A stretch of DNA of 64,000 nucleotides from Haloferula helveola (GCF_037076345.1 NZ_AP024702.1:1922001-1986000), one strand, 5' to 3'; positions 27,222 through 35,223 are shown, counted from the stretch's first letter. The notes: generated by a model not told the origin, from the letters alone. Made by a program: numbers and translations.

Positions 27222-27518
27222 TTATTCATTCCCGAGCGACCTACGAAGCCGTTGCGGATCCCTCCGACAATCGAGCACACGATAGACAATGACGACGTCA
27301 CCCTCTATCCGGTAGTAGATCGCGTACGGGAACCGCCTGGAAAGCAACCGATGAAATCCGAACAGCTGCCGGTGAATGCCTCCATATAGGACGAGGGAAT
27401 CGATGTCGGAGAACAAGCAGTCCTGAAAATAGTCGCCGACTCCCTCCTCCTGACGGTTGTAGAAGTCGCTGCCCGCCTCAAGATCACCGATGGCGGACTC
27501 GAGGATGCGGATCCTCAT
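27222..27518 (-). CDS. ParE/RelE-type toxin
   Basis: 98 residues with the RelE/ParE fold pattern: IRILESAIGDLEAGSDFYNRQ at the N-terminus, the DYFQDCLFSDIDSL helix, the RRFPYAIYYRIEGD strands and the ending VIVYRVLDCRRDP. Such toxins act on gyrase (ParE) or ribosome-bound mRNA (RelE); the target cannot be decided from sequence. Its ATG overlaps the antitoxin stop (ATGA), the usual antitoxin-first arrangement. Small toxin-antitoxin pairs are frequent in integron cassettes and other mobile DNA. Confidence 0.88.
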   Translation of the reverse strand: MRIRILESAIGDLEAGSDFYNRQEEGVGDYFQDCLFSDIDSLVLYGGIHRQLFGFHRLLSRRFPYAIYYRIEGDVVIVYRVLDCRRDPQRLRRSLGNE

Positions 27519-27730
27519 GGTCGTGTCCGAAGGCGGCGCTTGGCCTCGTCCCAGTCCACTTGCTGTTCCTCGCCGGCCGCGAGACGGGCCTCAGTCTCAC
27601 GGAGGACCAATTCGTGCCACGCGGGGGACTCATAGTCCTCCTCAACAAGGCTCAAATCGGTCCACAGGGCCTCCATCAACCTGAGTTTCTCGGGTCGTGG
27701 CAACCGCAACGCTTCTTCCTGCACGCTCAC
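27515..27730 (-). CDS. antitoxin, addiction-module component family
   Basis: 71 residues starting at a GTG (27730). It matches the short addiction-module component family (TIGR02574-like): an N-terminal helix with LPRPEKLRLMEALWTDL, then ESPAWHELVLRETEARLAAGE and a basic C-terminus. It should neutralise the ParE-type toxin and may autoregulate, although no clear DNA-binding motif is visible. It overlaps the toxin gene by four bases. The promoter TTGAGG/TAATTA sits directly before it. Confidence 0.85.
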   Translation of the reverse strand: MSVQEEALRLPRPEKLRLMEALWTDLSLVEEDYESPAWHELVLRETEARLAAGEEQQVDWDEAKRRLRTRP

Positions 27731-27736
27731 GCGATC

Positions 27737-27765
27737 TAATTACCACCTAGTTCCTCCGGCCTCAA
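27737..27765 (-). promoter_or_regulatory. putative promoter of toxin-antitoxin pair, leaderless layout
   Basis: On the minus strand TTGAGG (27765-27760), 17-bp spacer, TAATTA (27742-27737), then six bases to the GTG start at 27730. Confidence 0.55.
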
Positions 27766-27913
27766 GCGTCCTGAACCGCCCCCCCTTCCGACTCAGGGGT
27801 CAACAATCGGGGTTCTCCAACGTCAAAGGCATGGCGCGACGCCCGAACAATGGCGGGGCTCCGGGCCAGATTGAAGGGATTGAATCACCGGAAACGAAAT
27901 TCAACAAGATTAG

Positions 27914-27925
27914 ATGAGAAGGCAG
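27914..27925. repeat. IS left subterminal inverted repeat
   Basis: ATGAGAAGGCAG, exact reverse complement of 29473-29484. Confidence 0.75.
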
Positions 27926-27964
27926 CAGGGCGCGGAAGCGCCAGAAGGGTAAGCTCTTGCTGCC

Positions 27965-29032
27965 ATGAATACCACATCATCGACCACCATCATCGGAATC
28001 GACCTCGGAGACCGGAAGCACTCGATCTGCGCGCTCGACGCCTCAGCCACGATCCTCGACGAGCGCACGATCACCAACCATCGCGAGTCACTGCGCAGGC
28101 TCTCCGAAAAACACCCCGGTGCCACCATCGCCATGGAGGTCGGAACCCACAGTCCGTGGACGAGCCGCTTCCTCGCCTCGCGTGGTCACGAGGTCATCGT
28201 CGCCAACCCGCGCAAGCTTCGCGCCATCTACGCCAACACCCGCAAGTCCGACCGCCACGACGCCCGCATGCTCGCCCGCCTCGCACGCGCCGACCGCGAG
28301 CTGCTCCACCCCATCGAGCATGGTAGCGAGCAGGCGCAGCGCGACCTCCTTCAGGTCAAGTTGCGTGACAATCTCGTTGCCCGCCGAGTCGACATCCTCA
28401 ACTCGGTGCGCATGACCCTCAAGAGTCTCGGCATCCGCGTTCCGAAATCCAGCACACCCGCCGTGGCGAGACGCTGCCGCGAGTTCCTGGCCGGAGAACA
28501 CGCGGAGATCCTCGCCATGATCGAACCCTCACTGGAGGTCCTTGATTCGCTAAACGCCGGCATCAATCGCCTCGACAAGTCCATCGAGGAGACCTGCGCA
28601 CGCTATCCCGCCACGGCCCGGCTCATGAAGATTCGTGGAGTCGGCCCCATCACCGCCCTGACCTTCGTCCTCGTCGTCGGTGATCCGGAACGCTTCACCT
28701 CCAACCGCAACGTCGCCGCCTACCTCGGACTTGTGCCGCGGCGCGAGCAGTCCGGAGACATCGACAAGCAACTGCGCATCTCCAAAGCCGGCAACGCCTA
28801 CCTCAGACGCCTGCTCATCGGTTGCGCACAATACTTGCTCGGTCACTTCGGCATCGACTGCGAGCTCAGACGCCACGGGGAGAAACTTGCCGCCATGGGT
28901 GGCCCCAGGGCGAAGAAGAAAGCCGTCGTCGCTGTCGCCCGCAAGCTGGCGGTCCTGATGCTCACCCTCTGGCGCGGAGAACTCGACTACGATCCCTTCC
29001 ACCATTCCGGACAACCCGCCGAAGCGGCCTGA
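27965..29032 (+). CDS. IS110-family transposase (DEDD recombinase)
   Basis: 355 residues, complete. The N-terminal RuvC-like DEDD domain shows D13 (IGIDLGDRK), E58 (AMEVGTHSPW) and D96/D99 (KSDRHDARMLA). The C-terminal Transposase_20 domain has the helix-hairpin-like RGVGPITALTFV, then DPERFTSNRNVAAYLGLVPRREQSG and KAGNAYLRRLLIG with the conserved serine region. It catalyses excision and insertion of the element through a circular intermediate; in this family target choice is guided by an RNA made by the element. The gene is intact, so the element may be active. Confidence 0.95.
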   Translation: MNTTSSTTIIGIDLGDRKHSICALDASATILDERTITNHRESLRRLSEKHPGATIAMEVGTHSPWTSRFLASRGHEVIVANPRKLRAIYANTRKSDRHDARMLARLARADRELLHPIEHGSEQAQRDLLQVKLRDNLVARRVDILNSVRMTLKSLGIRVPKSSTPAVARRCREFLAGEHAEILAMIEPSLEVLDSLNAGINRLDKSIEETCARYPATARLMKIRGVGPITALTFVLVVGDPERFTSNRNVAAYLGLVPRREQSGDIDKQLRISKAGNAYLRRLLIGCAQYLLGHFGIDCELRRHGEKLAAMGGPRAKKKAVVAVARKLAVLMLTLWRGELDYDPFHHSGQPAEAA

Positions 29033-29487
29033 CCCGCCGCGCACGGCGACCCTTTTCCCACGATGAAACGACTTCCCAACAGATTCGGGACGACTGCGGC
29101 ACCGCGGCAGCACCAGGCCGAGAGGCCCCGAGTGCGCTAACAAGATGGCAGCGTCCCACCCCTCTCCATGAGAACAACGAAGCAAGGATCGAATCATGCA
29201 CCCGGCCCCAAACGGAAGCGGGCCGGACAAATGCGAATGGAAGCCCGGAGCCTTGTTTCATTCCGTGACCGCCGCAGCAGCACTCGCTCGGTAACGACAC
29301 GGGGCTGCCGCCCCGCACCCCGCCGAGCTGGGGTCAGCTCGACCACACTCGGTTCCCCCCCAAACCCCCATCCGGGGGCTTCGCCCCTCCCGTCCCCCCG
29401 GGGAGCGGGGGGACATCTTCCAATCCTAACACTCCAGAACGAATGTTGAGGCAAACCTCAATTCCCAGTTGACTGCCTTCTCATGGA
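29033..29487 (+). ncRNA. candidate location of seekRNA/bridge RNA in IS right end
   Basis: IS1111-type elements encode their guide RNA downstream of the transposase gene. This 455-bp non-coding stretch holds several short hairpins (for example GGCCGAGAGGCC near 29127 and TTGAGGCAAACCTCAA at 29446-29461) and a GC-rich hairpin cluster near 29280-29410. TGTTGA at 29444-29449 is the reverse complement of the six bases flanking the left end (TCAACA, 27901-27906), and CCTAAC at 29425 resembles the attC end. These matches are short and may be chance; boundaries are not determined. Confidence 0.35.
29473..29484. repeat. IS right subterminal inverted repeat
   Basis: CTGCCTTCTCAT, exact reverse complement of 27914-27925. 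Confidence 0.75.
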
Positions 29488-29502
29488 AGGCCGCGGTTAG
29501 GC
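29488..29502 (-). other. half of an attC-like site split by the IS
   Basis: On the minus strand GCCTAAC (29502-29496) overlaps the TAA stop of the 29497 gene, as is classic for cassette genes, and continues CGCGGCCT up to the IS end. Its continuation TGTTGAAT lies across the IS at 27906-27899. The other boundary is unclear; GTTGGAG at 27821-27815 is the nearest imperfect candidate. Confidence 0.45.
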
Positions 29503-29967
29503 GTCGCCATCGCCGCCTTGTTGGGCTTGGAATTTTGTTCGGAGGACTTTGGCGGGCTCGTGATCGGTGTAACGAGCAGTGAACGTGAACGAGCCATCGT
29601 CTGCCCGGTCTACGTCGAGATGGGTATGGGCATGTGGCCCACCGTGCCAACCAATCGAAACCCAATCTGGGCGGTAACGCACAAAAATTACCCCCCGCTC
29701 TCGCCAAGGTTCTGGCACAGGCTGATCGTCATGCTTGGACATCGAGTGCCAGTTCCACTCAGGTTCCGGCTCCGACATCAGCTTGTGAGCAAACGCGGCA
29801 ACCTCTCGAAAGTCGGCATCTTCCATTCCGTCCATGTAAGCGCGTCCAATTCGCGCCTGCTCCTGGGCGAACTCGAAGGATCTGTTCATCGCTACGACGA
29901 ACTGAGTCACCACAACCGCACCAACCATGGCGGCAACCAAAAGAGTGCCGATGAGGAGCTTCTTCAT
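29497..29967 (-). CDS. hypothetical membrane-anchored protein, cassette-like
   Basis: 156 residues from the ATG at 29967. An N-terminal hydrophobic segment (MKKLLIGTLLVAAMVGAVVV) is an anchor or signal. The remainder has no recognised family; it contains EWNWHSMSKHDDQPVP, VIFVRYRPDWVSIGWHGG and HTHLDVDRADDGSFTF. The gene is packed like an integron cassette: GTTGGGC lies six bases before its start and its stop codon is inside GCCTAAC. It is transcribed opposite to the IS transposase. Confidence 0.6.
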   Translation of the reverse strand: MKKLLIGTLLVAAMVGAVVVTQFVVAMNRSFEFAQEQARIGRAYMDGMEDADFREVAAFAHKLMSEPEPEWNWHSMSKHDDQPVPEPWRERGVIFVRYRPDWVSIGWHGGPHAHTHLDVDRADDGSFTFTARYTDHEPAKVLRTKFQAQQGGDGDA

Positions 29968-29973
29968 TCTTCG

Positions 29974-29980
29974 GCCCAAC
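29974..29980 (-). other. GTTRRRY core-site candidate before cassette-like gene
   Basis: GTTGGGC on the minus strand (29980-29974), a perfect GTTRRRY, followed by CGAAGA and the ATG at 29967. No matching RYYYAAC partner with good pairing was found to its right. Confidence 0.35.
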
Positions 29981-30289
29981 AGTATTTATTCATACCCTCC
30001 CGAGGGTTGATATCCGGGAGGTGATTTGAGGGAGGGTGGCCTTGGAGGTCCTGATGTTTCAAGGAATTCCTGAGCTCGGAAGGATGATATCAGGGTTGGG
30101 GAGTGCGCGGGATTTCGGCGGGACGGTCTGTGCTGATATCACTCGGTCCCGGGAGGAGGGAATCTGATCCTCGGGGTGCGGCGGGCGGGCGGGAATGCGA
30201 ATCAAGGCTGCGCCTTGATCTGAGAAGTGCGGCGGTGCCGGAAGATGAATGACCCGGGGTGCGCTACGCTTGCCCCGGGCTATAAGATG

Positions 30290-30308
30290 AAGCCCCGACG
30301 GGGCTTTT
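30290..30308 (+). terminator. hairpin with T run
   Basis: AGCCCCGACGGGGCTTTTT: a 6-bp GC stem followed by five T residues. No plus-strand gene ends just before it, so it may be part of an intergenic repeat. Confidence 0.35.
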
Positions 30309-30352
30309 TGAGCCGGTGTGCCTTGCGACTTGGGTGGATGCGCGTCGCCGCA

Positions 30353-30536
30353 GATGCCGGTTTCATAACCGGCGCTCCATTTCCAGCCCCTGGCCCCTCG
30401 GCCCTGACCCCCTCCTCTCGCTCACGGCCGATGCCGGTTTCACAACCGGCGCTACATTTCTGACCACCGGCCACCGACCACTGACCACCGGCTCGACCTC
30501 ACGCAAGAGGCCGGTTTCATAACCGGCGCTCCATGC
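30353..30536. repeat. three palindromic repeats with 77-bp period
   Basis: GCCGGTTTCATAACCGGC-type palindromes within 30-bp repeats at 30353-30382, 30430-30459 and 30507-30536. Starts are exactly 77 bp apart. The intervening 47 bp are not obviously similar. Confidence 0.75.
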
Positions 30537-30576
30537 ATCACTCGCGGCTGTGGACTCGTTGCCTGTCCGGCTTCGA

Positions 30577-31395
30577 TCAGGCGAAGGGGCGGTGAAGGAA
30601 TTCCAGGAAGGGGTAGATGATTCTCAGTACGAAGGGCGGAGGGAAAAGCAGTGCCACGGTGAGCGCGAGCAGGCCTTGGGTGAAGGTCCAGCCCCGGAAG
30701 CTCGCACCCAAACCGCAACGTTTGCCGAAGGCGGATCGTTCGACCAATGCCGCCACGCCCTGGATCATGAAGAACACCGTCGGCAGCCCGTAGCCACCAC
30801 CGGCCGGCACGGTGATGGCGAGTTCGTGGAGGATGCCGCTGAACAGGAACCCTGCGAGCACCGCGGCGGATCCGCCATGGCGGCGCAGCACCGGCTTGAA
30901 AACCATCCGGTGCGTCAGGTCTCGGAACGCGATGTTCCAGTGCCGTCCCCAGAAGCCGGAAACCGACGTCGCCAGCAGCGGGCGGTTCATCAACGGGACC
31001 GCGTCGATTCCCCTGCTTCTCCAGAAGCAGCTCAGCAAATGGAAGGCCCCGAAGTGGAGCAGGAAGATGATGCCGACCATCGCGCACCAGCCGCTCAGGA
31101 GTGGCGGCTCGAGCCGCGTGGCCAGCACCAGCAGAACGATTCCCAGCACCGTTTTGAATCCGGCCGCCAGCCACTCGCGCGACGACGGCGGTGGCACCTC
31201 CTTCGCCGAGAGGAACGCCCGGGCGTCCATGCCCGGCCAGAGGAAGAGGTAGGCGAGCTTGCGCGGGCTTGATGCCGGGCCCCCCCTTTCCCACCAGAAC
31301 GACGCGGCCTTGAGCACGGCGAACATGACGACCGCGATGGCCCACATGAGCGCCCATCGCGGGCCGTCGCCGGGAAGCCAAGGCACCGTTTCCAC
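30577..31395 (-). CDS. MBOAT/wax-synthase-like membrane acyltransferase
   Basis: 272 residues, starting at a GTG at 31395 (METVPWLPGDGPRWALMW); an ATG at 31347 is possible. There are about seven hydrophobic segments. The wax-synthase-type motif SGFWGRHWNIAFRD and the downstream active-site histidine in SGILHELAIT are both present. These enzymes transfer acyl groups from acyl-CoA or carrier proteins to alcohols or sugars at the membrane. The protein is shorter than eukaryotic wax synthases but within the bacterial range. It lies downstream of an acyltransferase-3 gene on the same strand (111-bp gap). Confidence 0.78.
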   Translation of the reverse strand: METVPWLPGDGPRWALMWAIAVVMFAVLKAASFWWERGGPASSPRKLAYLFLWPGMDARAFLSAKEVPPPSSREWLAAGFKTVLGIVLLVLATRLEPPLLSGWCAMVGIIFLLHFGAFHLLSCFWRSRGIDAVPLMNRPLLATSVSGFWGRHWNIAFRDLTHRMVFKPVLRRHGGSAAVLAGFLFSGILHELAITVPAGGGYGLPTVFFMIQGVAALVERSAFGKRCGLGASFRGWTFTQGLLALTVALLFPPPFVLRIIYPFLEFLHRPFA

Positions 31396-31506
31396 GCAGC
31401 GGGAAGGAACACGATGCGAAGGCGGGAGCGAAGGGAATTCGGCAACCGGAAGCCGGAGAGGGAGCGGATGGGCGAAACCCGGCGGCTGGAAGCCGCCGCT
31501 CCTTGT

Positions 31507-32670
31507 TTACCCCGGTCGGCGGCGCATGAGGGGGCGTTCGACAAGGGCGTAGAACGGATAGGCGACCATCAGCGAGGCGATGGCCATCGCGACCACGTAG
31601 CCGAGCAGGTAGGGCAACGCGATCGGCAACCCGGCGTAGAGGAAGTGGGCGGTGATCCCGATCACCACGAGGTGGATCAGGTAGGCGCTGTAGGAAAGCT
31701 TCGCGATCGGATACCAGAAGCCGTGACCGAGGAAACGGTTGAGCCACATCTCGCGTGGCCGGCAGAGGCAGACATGGAAGAGCATCGCGGCTCCGATGGA
31801 AAACAGGTTCTTGTCGCTGGCGATCCACAGCGCCGAAACTTGACCACCGGCTCCTCCGAATTTCGAAACCGGCGACCAAACAACGAGCGCGATCAGGGCA
31901 AGCGCAGCCGCCATCATCCAGCGCGCCGCCTTTGCCGAGAGTTCGTGCTTTTGTCCGGAGTGAATGAAGGCGAGCGCGACACCGATCGCGAGGCCGCCGA
32001 AGCGGACATGCGTCGGCGAATAGAGCGCGTTGAAGAAACGGTAGAACTCACCCTCGTCTCCGGAAGCTTCCGCAATCGGCAGGCGGAACTCGCCCTGCAA
32101 GGCGATGGCGTAGCGGATCACGAAGGACAGCAGGATCGCGATGCCCAGCGTCTGTCCCGTCCATCCCCGGCGCAGCGTGAGCAGCAGGAGGAGCGGACAG
32201 ACGAGATAGAACTGCTCCTCGATCGCCAGCGACCAGGTCCACGGCATGAAGCTCTCCTGGTTCGGCAGGTAGTTGTTCACGTAGAGCAGGTTCGCCCAGA
32301 CCTTCGGAAGGGTGTCGGGAAAGACCAGGGCGCACGGCACCATGGTGGCGAGGTAAACAGGCATCAGCCGTAGAAAGCGCCGCACATAGAAGCGGCGAAT
32401 CCGGATCGAGCCGGTGCGCTCGTATTCCCGGAACAGGATGCGGCCGATGAGAAATCCGCTGAGGACGAAGAACAGGTCGACGCCCAGATGACCCTGCAGC
32501 AGCACCGACTGCAGTGGTCCGGCGGTCATCGAGGCATACTCGGCCGGCGGCCGGAAAAACCCGAACAGCCAGAGCGTGTGGAACGCGATGACCCATAGGA
32601 TCGCAATCGCGCGGAAGCCGTCGAGAAACGGAAGCCGGCTGGGGTCGGTTCGGCGGAAAAGCTCGCTCAC
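31507..32670 (-). CDS. acyltransferase 3 family (OafA/YrhL-like) membrane protein
   Basis: 387 residues, starting at a GTG at 32670. Typical features of the family: LPFLDGFRAIAILWVIAFHTLW with the catalytic-region histidine, HLGVDLFFVLSGFLIGRIL, YVRRFLRLMPVYLATM and WSLAIEEQFYLVCPLLL. About ten membrane helices. It transfers acyl groups, usually acetyl, to exopolysaccharide, lipid A or peptidoglycan sugars from the cytoplasmic side. Adjacent to the MBOAT-like gene, suggesting joint envelope-glycan or lipid modification. Confidence 0.92.
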   Translation of the reverse strand: MSELFRRTDPSRLPFLDGFRAIAILWVIAFHTLWLFGFFRPPAEYASMTAGPLQSVLLQGHLGVDLFFVLSGFLIGRILFREYERTGSIRIRRFYVRRFLRLMPVYLATMVPCALVFPDTLPKVWANLLYVNNYLPNQESFMPWTWSLAIEEQFYLVCPLLLLLTLRRGWTGQTLGIAILLSFVIRYAIALQGEFRLPIAEASGDEGEFYRFFNALYSPTHVRFGGLAIGVALAFIHSGQKHELSAKAARWMMAAALALIALVVWSPVSKFGGAGGQVSALWIASDKNLFSIGAAMLFHVCLCRPREMWLNRFLGHGFWYPIAKLSYSAYLIHLVVIGITAHFLYAGLPIALPYLLGYVVAMAIASLMVAYPFYALVERPLMRRRPG

Positions 32671-32837
32671 GGGCCGCCGGAGTCATAGCGGCATGGACGA
32701 GAGGGCCGAAGCACTTTCGGCGGCGGACGCGGATGAGTTGAACCGCGAAACTCGCGAATGGATGCGAAACGGGGATGGCGTGGAGCAAGACGCGTCTCGG
32801 AAAGACTCCTGGCTCCTGACAGCCCTTCGCGGGGATT

Positions 32838-32926
32838 GAACCGCTAAGTCGCGAAGGCGCAAAGAAGATGGAGTTCTCAAGGATCTGAGGAAGTCCGGCC
32901 TTTGCGCCTTGGCGACTTTGCGGTTC
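32838..32926. repeat. imperfect 27-bp inverted repeat
   Basis: GAACCGCTAAGTCGCGAAGG... at 32838-32864 pairs with CTTTGCGCCTTGGCGACTTT... at 32900-32926 at 25 of 27 positions, loop 35 bases. It lies three bases beyond the DUF1080 stop, so it may act as its terminator, and is related to the arms at 22.2 and 23.0 kb. A lone GAACCGCGAAACTCGCGAA occurs at 32740. Confidence 0.65.
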
Positions 32927-32929
32927 GTT

Positions 32930-33649
32930 TCACTCTGCCTCGATCAACGGCGCGGTTTGCTCGGGGGTCGCCATGCCGGGCGGGAGTTCGAGGATGCGGA
33001 TGTTGCGGAAATGGATCTCGGCACCCTCCGACTCGAGGCAGAGGTAGCCTTTGCGGATCGAGGCATCGCGGATGCCGTTCACGAACTTGCCGTTGATCGA
33101 CAGCTTCACGGTGCCGTCGACGCAGACGACATCGTAGGTGTTCCACTCGCCGTGGGGCTTGCAGCGCAGTTCGTAGGACATGCTGCGGTTGCCGCGCGGA
33201 TTCTCGGGCGTCGCGGTCAGGCCGTTGGCCCCGAACAGCTCGCCGCTGATGTAGCCGATCGGCGCCGGCTTGCCGTCCTTGCCTTTGTGCTGGTTCACCC
33301 AGGCGAGCTCGAGCATCTGCACCTCCATGCCGAGCGGCAGGCGGTTCTTCGAAGGCACGGCGTTGCTCCACACGAAGACACCGGAGTTTCCTCCCGCCTC
33401 CATGTGACGCCACTCGATGTGCAGGATGAAATTCTCGTACTGCCGGTCGCTGCGCATCACGCCGATCGGATGACCGCTGCAGACAAGCAGGCCGTCGCGC
33501 ACGCTCCACGTCTCCGGCGAAGTGTTGACGTCCACCCAACCGGTGAGGTCCTTGCCATTGAAAAGCTCGCGCCATTGCGGGAGGGCTTCGTCTGCGTGAA
33601 GCGGCAGGAAGGATGACAGCAGCAGGAAAAGCATCGCAGCGAATTTCAT
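32930..33649 (-). CDS. secreted DUF1080 (3-keto-disaccharide hydrolase domain) protein
   Basis: 239 residues from the ATG at 33649 ([19 protein letters not shown] signal peptide); an ATG three codons earlier is equally possible. The DUF1080 domain fills the mature protein: [69 protein letters not shown] and the last strand [12 protein letters not shown]. The fold is concanavalin/GH16-like. Some members hydrolyse 3-keto-glycosides; most are annotated by domain only. Probably periplasmic carbohydrate processing. Confidence 0.9.
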   Translation of the reverse strand: MKFAAMLFLLLSSFLPLHADEALPQWRELFNGKDLTGWVDVNTSPETWSVRDGLLVCSGHPIGVMRSDRQYENFILHIEWRHMEAGGNSGVFVWSNAVPSKNRLPLGMEVQMLELAWVNQHKGKDGKPAPIGYISGELFGANGLTATPENPRGNRSMSYELRCKPHGEWNTYDVVCVDGTVKLSINGKFVNGIRDASIRKGYLCLESEGAEIHFRNIRILELPPGMATPEQTAPLIEAE

Positions 33650-33792
33650 ACGGGGCATACGTGCCAAAAGCGCCCGCTCTAACCCCGATGGCAATCCTTC
33701 GAGTGGTGGATCGGGCTGCACCTCGACGACCGGCAGAGGGGTCGAATGGATTCTGCACCTCAAATCCCAATCGCCGCGATCGAAGGCTGCGA

Positions 33793-33798
33793 TAACAT
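33793..33798 (+). promoter_or_regulatory. putative -10 box of exchanger gene
   Basis: GATAACAT with TAACAT at 33793-33798, six bases before the ATG at 33805. No convincing -35 box. Confidence 0.35.
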
Positions 33799-33804
33799 CG
33801 GGTC

Positions 33805-34752
33805 ATGTGGCTCCACGCGCTGCTCGTTGCCGTCAGTTTCCTGATCCTCTTCGCCGGGGCCGAGATGCTTGTCCGCGGCGGTTCGGCGCTGGCGATCCGG
33901 CTGGGACTCACACCCCTAGTCGTGGGTCTCACGGTCGTCGCCTACGGCACCTCCACGCCCGAGCTGCTGGTCTCGCTGAAGTCCGCCTTCGCCGGCCAAC
34001 CGGACATCGCGGTCGGAAACGTCGTCGGATCGAACCTGTTCAACATCGCCGTCATCCTAGGCATTTCGGCGGTGATCCTGCCGATCCGCAGCCACTTGCA
34101 GATCCTCAGGTGGGACGCGCCCGTTCTGCTGGCGGTGACCCTGCTGGCTCCGCTGACCTTCCTCGACGGAGTGGTGACACGGACCGAGGGAGGAGTCCTT
34201 TTGATACTGGCGGCGGCCTACACCATCTGGGCGATCCGGCTCGCCCGGCGCGAGGGAAGCAACGTCGAAGTCAGCGATGACGACGCTGCGACCGTCGCCA
34301 AACCCGGACTCGCCGTCGCCGCCGTGTTGATTGCGGCGGGCCTTGGCGTCCTCGTCTTCGGCTCGCGTCTGCTGGTCACGCACGCGGTCGAGATCGCGCA
34401 GTCGCTCGGCGTGTCCGAGGCGGTGATCGGACTGACCATCGTCGCCGCCGGCACCTCGATGCCCGAGCTCGCGACCTCGGTGGTGGCCGCGTTCCGGGGC
34501 CAATCCGACATCGCGCTGGGCAACGTGCTCGGGTCGAACCTGTTCAACCTGTTGTTCGTCCTCGGAGGCAGCGCTCTGGTTCATCCCGTGAGCACCTCGG
34601 GAATAACGCTCCTCGACTTGGGAGCGATGGCGCTCGTCACGGGCTTGCTGGTCCCCTTCCTGATCACCGGGAAACGGCTCGGGCGGCTGGAAGGAACCAT
34701 CCTCCTCGCCACCTTCGCCGCTTACCTTTTCCTGATGTGGCCGCGGGGCTGA
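33805..34752 (+). CDS. calcium/sodium antiporter (CaCA family, YrbG-like)
   Basis: 315 residues with the two inverted alpha-repeats that define the family: GTSTPELLVSLKSAFAGQ plus GNVVGSNLFNIAVILG in the first half, and AAGTSMPELATSVVAAFRGQ plus GNVLGSNLFNLLFVLGG in the second. About ten membrane helices. It exchanges cations (Ca2+ for Na+ or H+) across the inner membrane. Complete length. It begins a new transcription unit and converges on the DUF5069 gene. Confidence 0.95.
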   Translation: MWLHALLVAVSFLILFAGAEMLVRGGSALAIRLGLTPLVVGLTVVAYGTSTPELLVSLKSAFAGQPDIAVGNVVGSNLFNIAVILGISAVILPIRSHLQILRWDAPVLLAVTLLAPLTFLDGVVTRTEGGVLLILAAAYTIWAIRLARREGSNVEVSDDDAATVAKPGLAVAAVLIAAGLGVLVFGSRLLVTHAVEIAQSLGVSEAVIGLTIVAAGTSMPELATSVVAAFRGQSDIALGNVLGSNLFNLLFVLGGSALVHPVSTSGITLLDLGAMALVTGLLVPFLITGKRLGRLEGTILLATFAAYLFLMWPRG

Positions 34753-34782
34753 CGAATAGCCTCGCGGTGGGAAACCGGAGTC

Positions 34783-35223
34783 TCAGCCCGCGATTTCCTG
34801 CTTATGGAAGGCGGCCCAGTCGTCGAGGTTGTTGAGGTTGATGGCGTCCTTGATCGAGCCGTCGTCGGCCCGGCCCGCGGCGGCGAGGATCTCGGCGCGG
34901 GTCGCGTCGTCGTGGAGGTAACCGGTGATCGCGGAATTGAGTTCGCTGACCGCCACGGCATCCAGCGTGCCGCCCTTCTGCTCGAGAATCCATGCCTCGA
35001 GTTGCACGTAGCTCGGCTTCGACTTCATGAACTCGACGAAGGCGTCCTTATCGATGCCGATGCCGTCGAGGACCATGCTGTCGTAGCCCGCTCCGATCGC
35101 GGGGTAGTCGGGATGGAGTTTGCCGACCTGGTCGAGGGAGACCTTTTCCCAAAGTCGGGGAAGGTGAAGAACGCCGAGAGGACCGGCGACGCCGGAGCTG
35201 ACGAGTGGGATGGTGTTGCTCAT
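34783..35223 (-). CDS. DUF5069 family protein
   Basis: 146 residues matching DUF5069: LPRLWEKVSLDQVGKLHPDY, GAGYDSMVLDGIGIDKDAFV, KPSYVQLEAWILEQ and a C-terminal helical region. A small cytosolic family common in Verrucomicrobia with no known activity. The ATG at 35223 gives the family N-terminus. Converges with the antiporter (30 bp between stops). Confidence 0.82.
   Translation of the reverse strand: MSNTIPLVSSGVAGPLGVLHLPRLWEKVSLDQVGKLHPDYPAIGAGYDSMVLDGIGIDKDAFVEFMKSKPSYVQLEAWILEQKGGTLDAVAVSELNSAITGYLHDDATRAEILAAAGRADDGSIKDAINLNNLDDWAAFHKQEIAG

Larger units (their letters stand above)
27907..29487 (+). mobile_element. IS110-family, IS1111-type insertion sequence
   Basis: A transposase gene is flanked by a perfect 12-bp subterminal inverted repeat: ATGAGAAGGCAG at 27914-27925 and CTGCCTTCTCAT at 29473-29484. 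Placing the ends seven bases outside the left repeat and three outside the right, the known IS1111 geometry, gives 27907-29487 (1581 bp). Joining the flanks across these ends yields TTCAACA-AGGCCGCGGTTAGG, which closely matches an attC-like sequence at 27174-27197. No target duplication is seen, as expected. The 455-bp region downstream of the gene is long, also typical of IS1111 types. Confidence 0.75.
29981..30576. other. gene-free spacer with several repeat types
   Basis: No gene is supported. It holds repeated TGATATC-containing words near 30008, 30085 and 30135, a GCCCCGACGGGGC hairpin, and the three 77-bp-spaced palindromes listed separately. Confidence 0.55.

Noticed and set aside
30353..30536. 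CRISPR array (three equally spaced palindromic repeats)
   Set aside because: Only three repeats, spacers of 47 bp, imperfect repeats, no cas genes nearby; better seen as intergenic palindromes.
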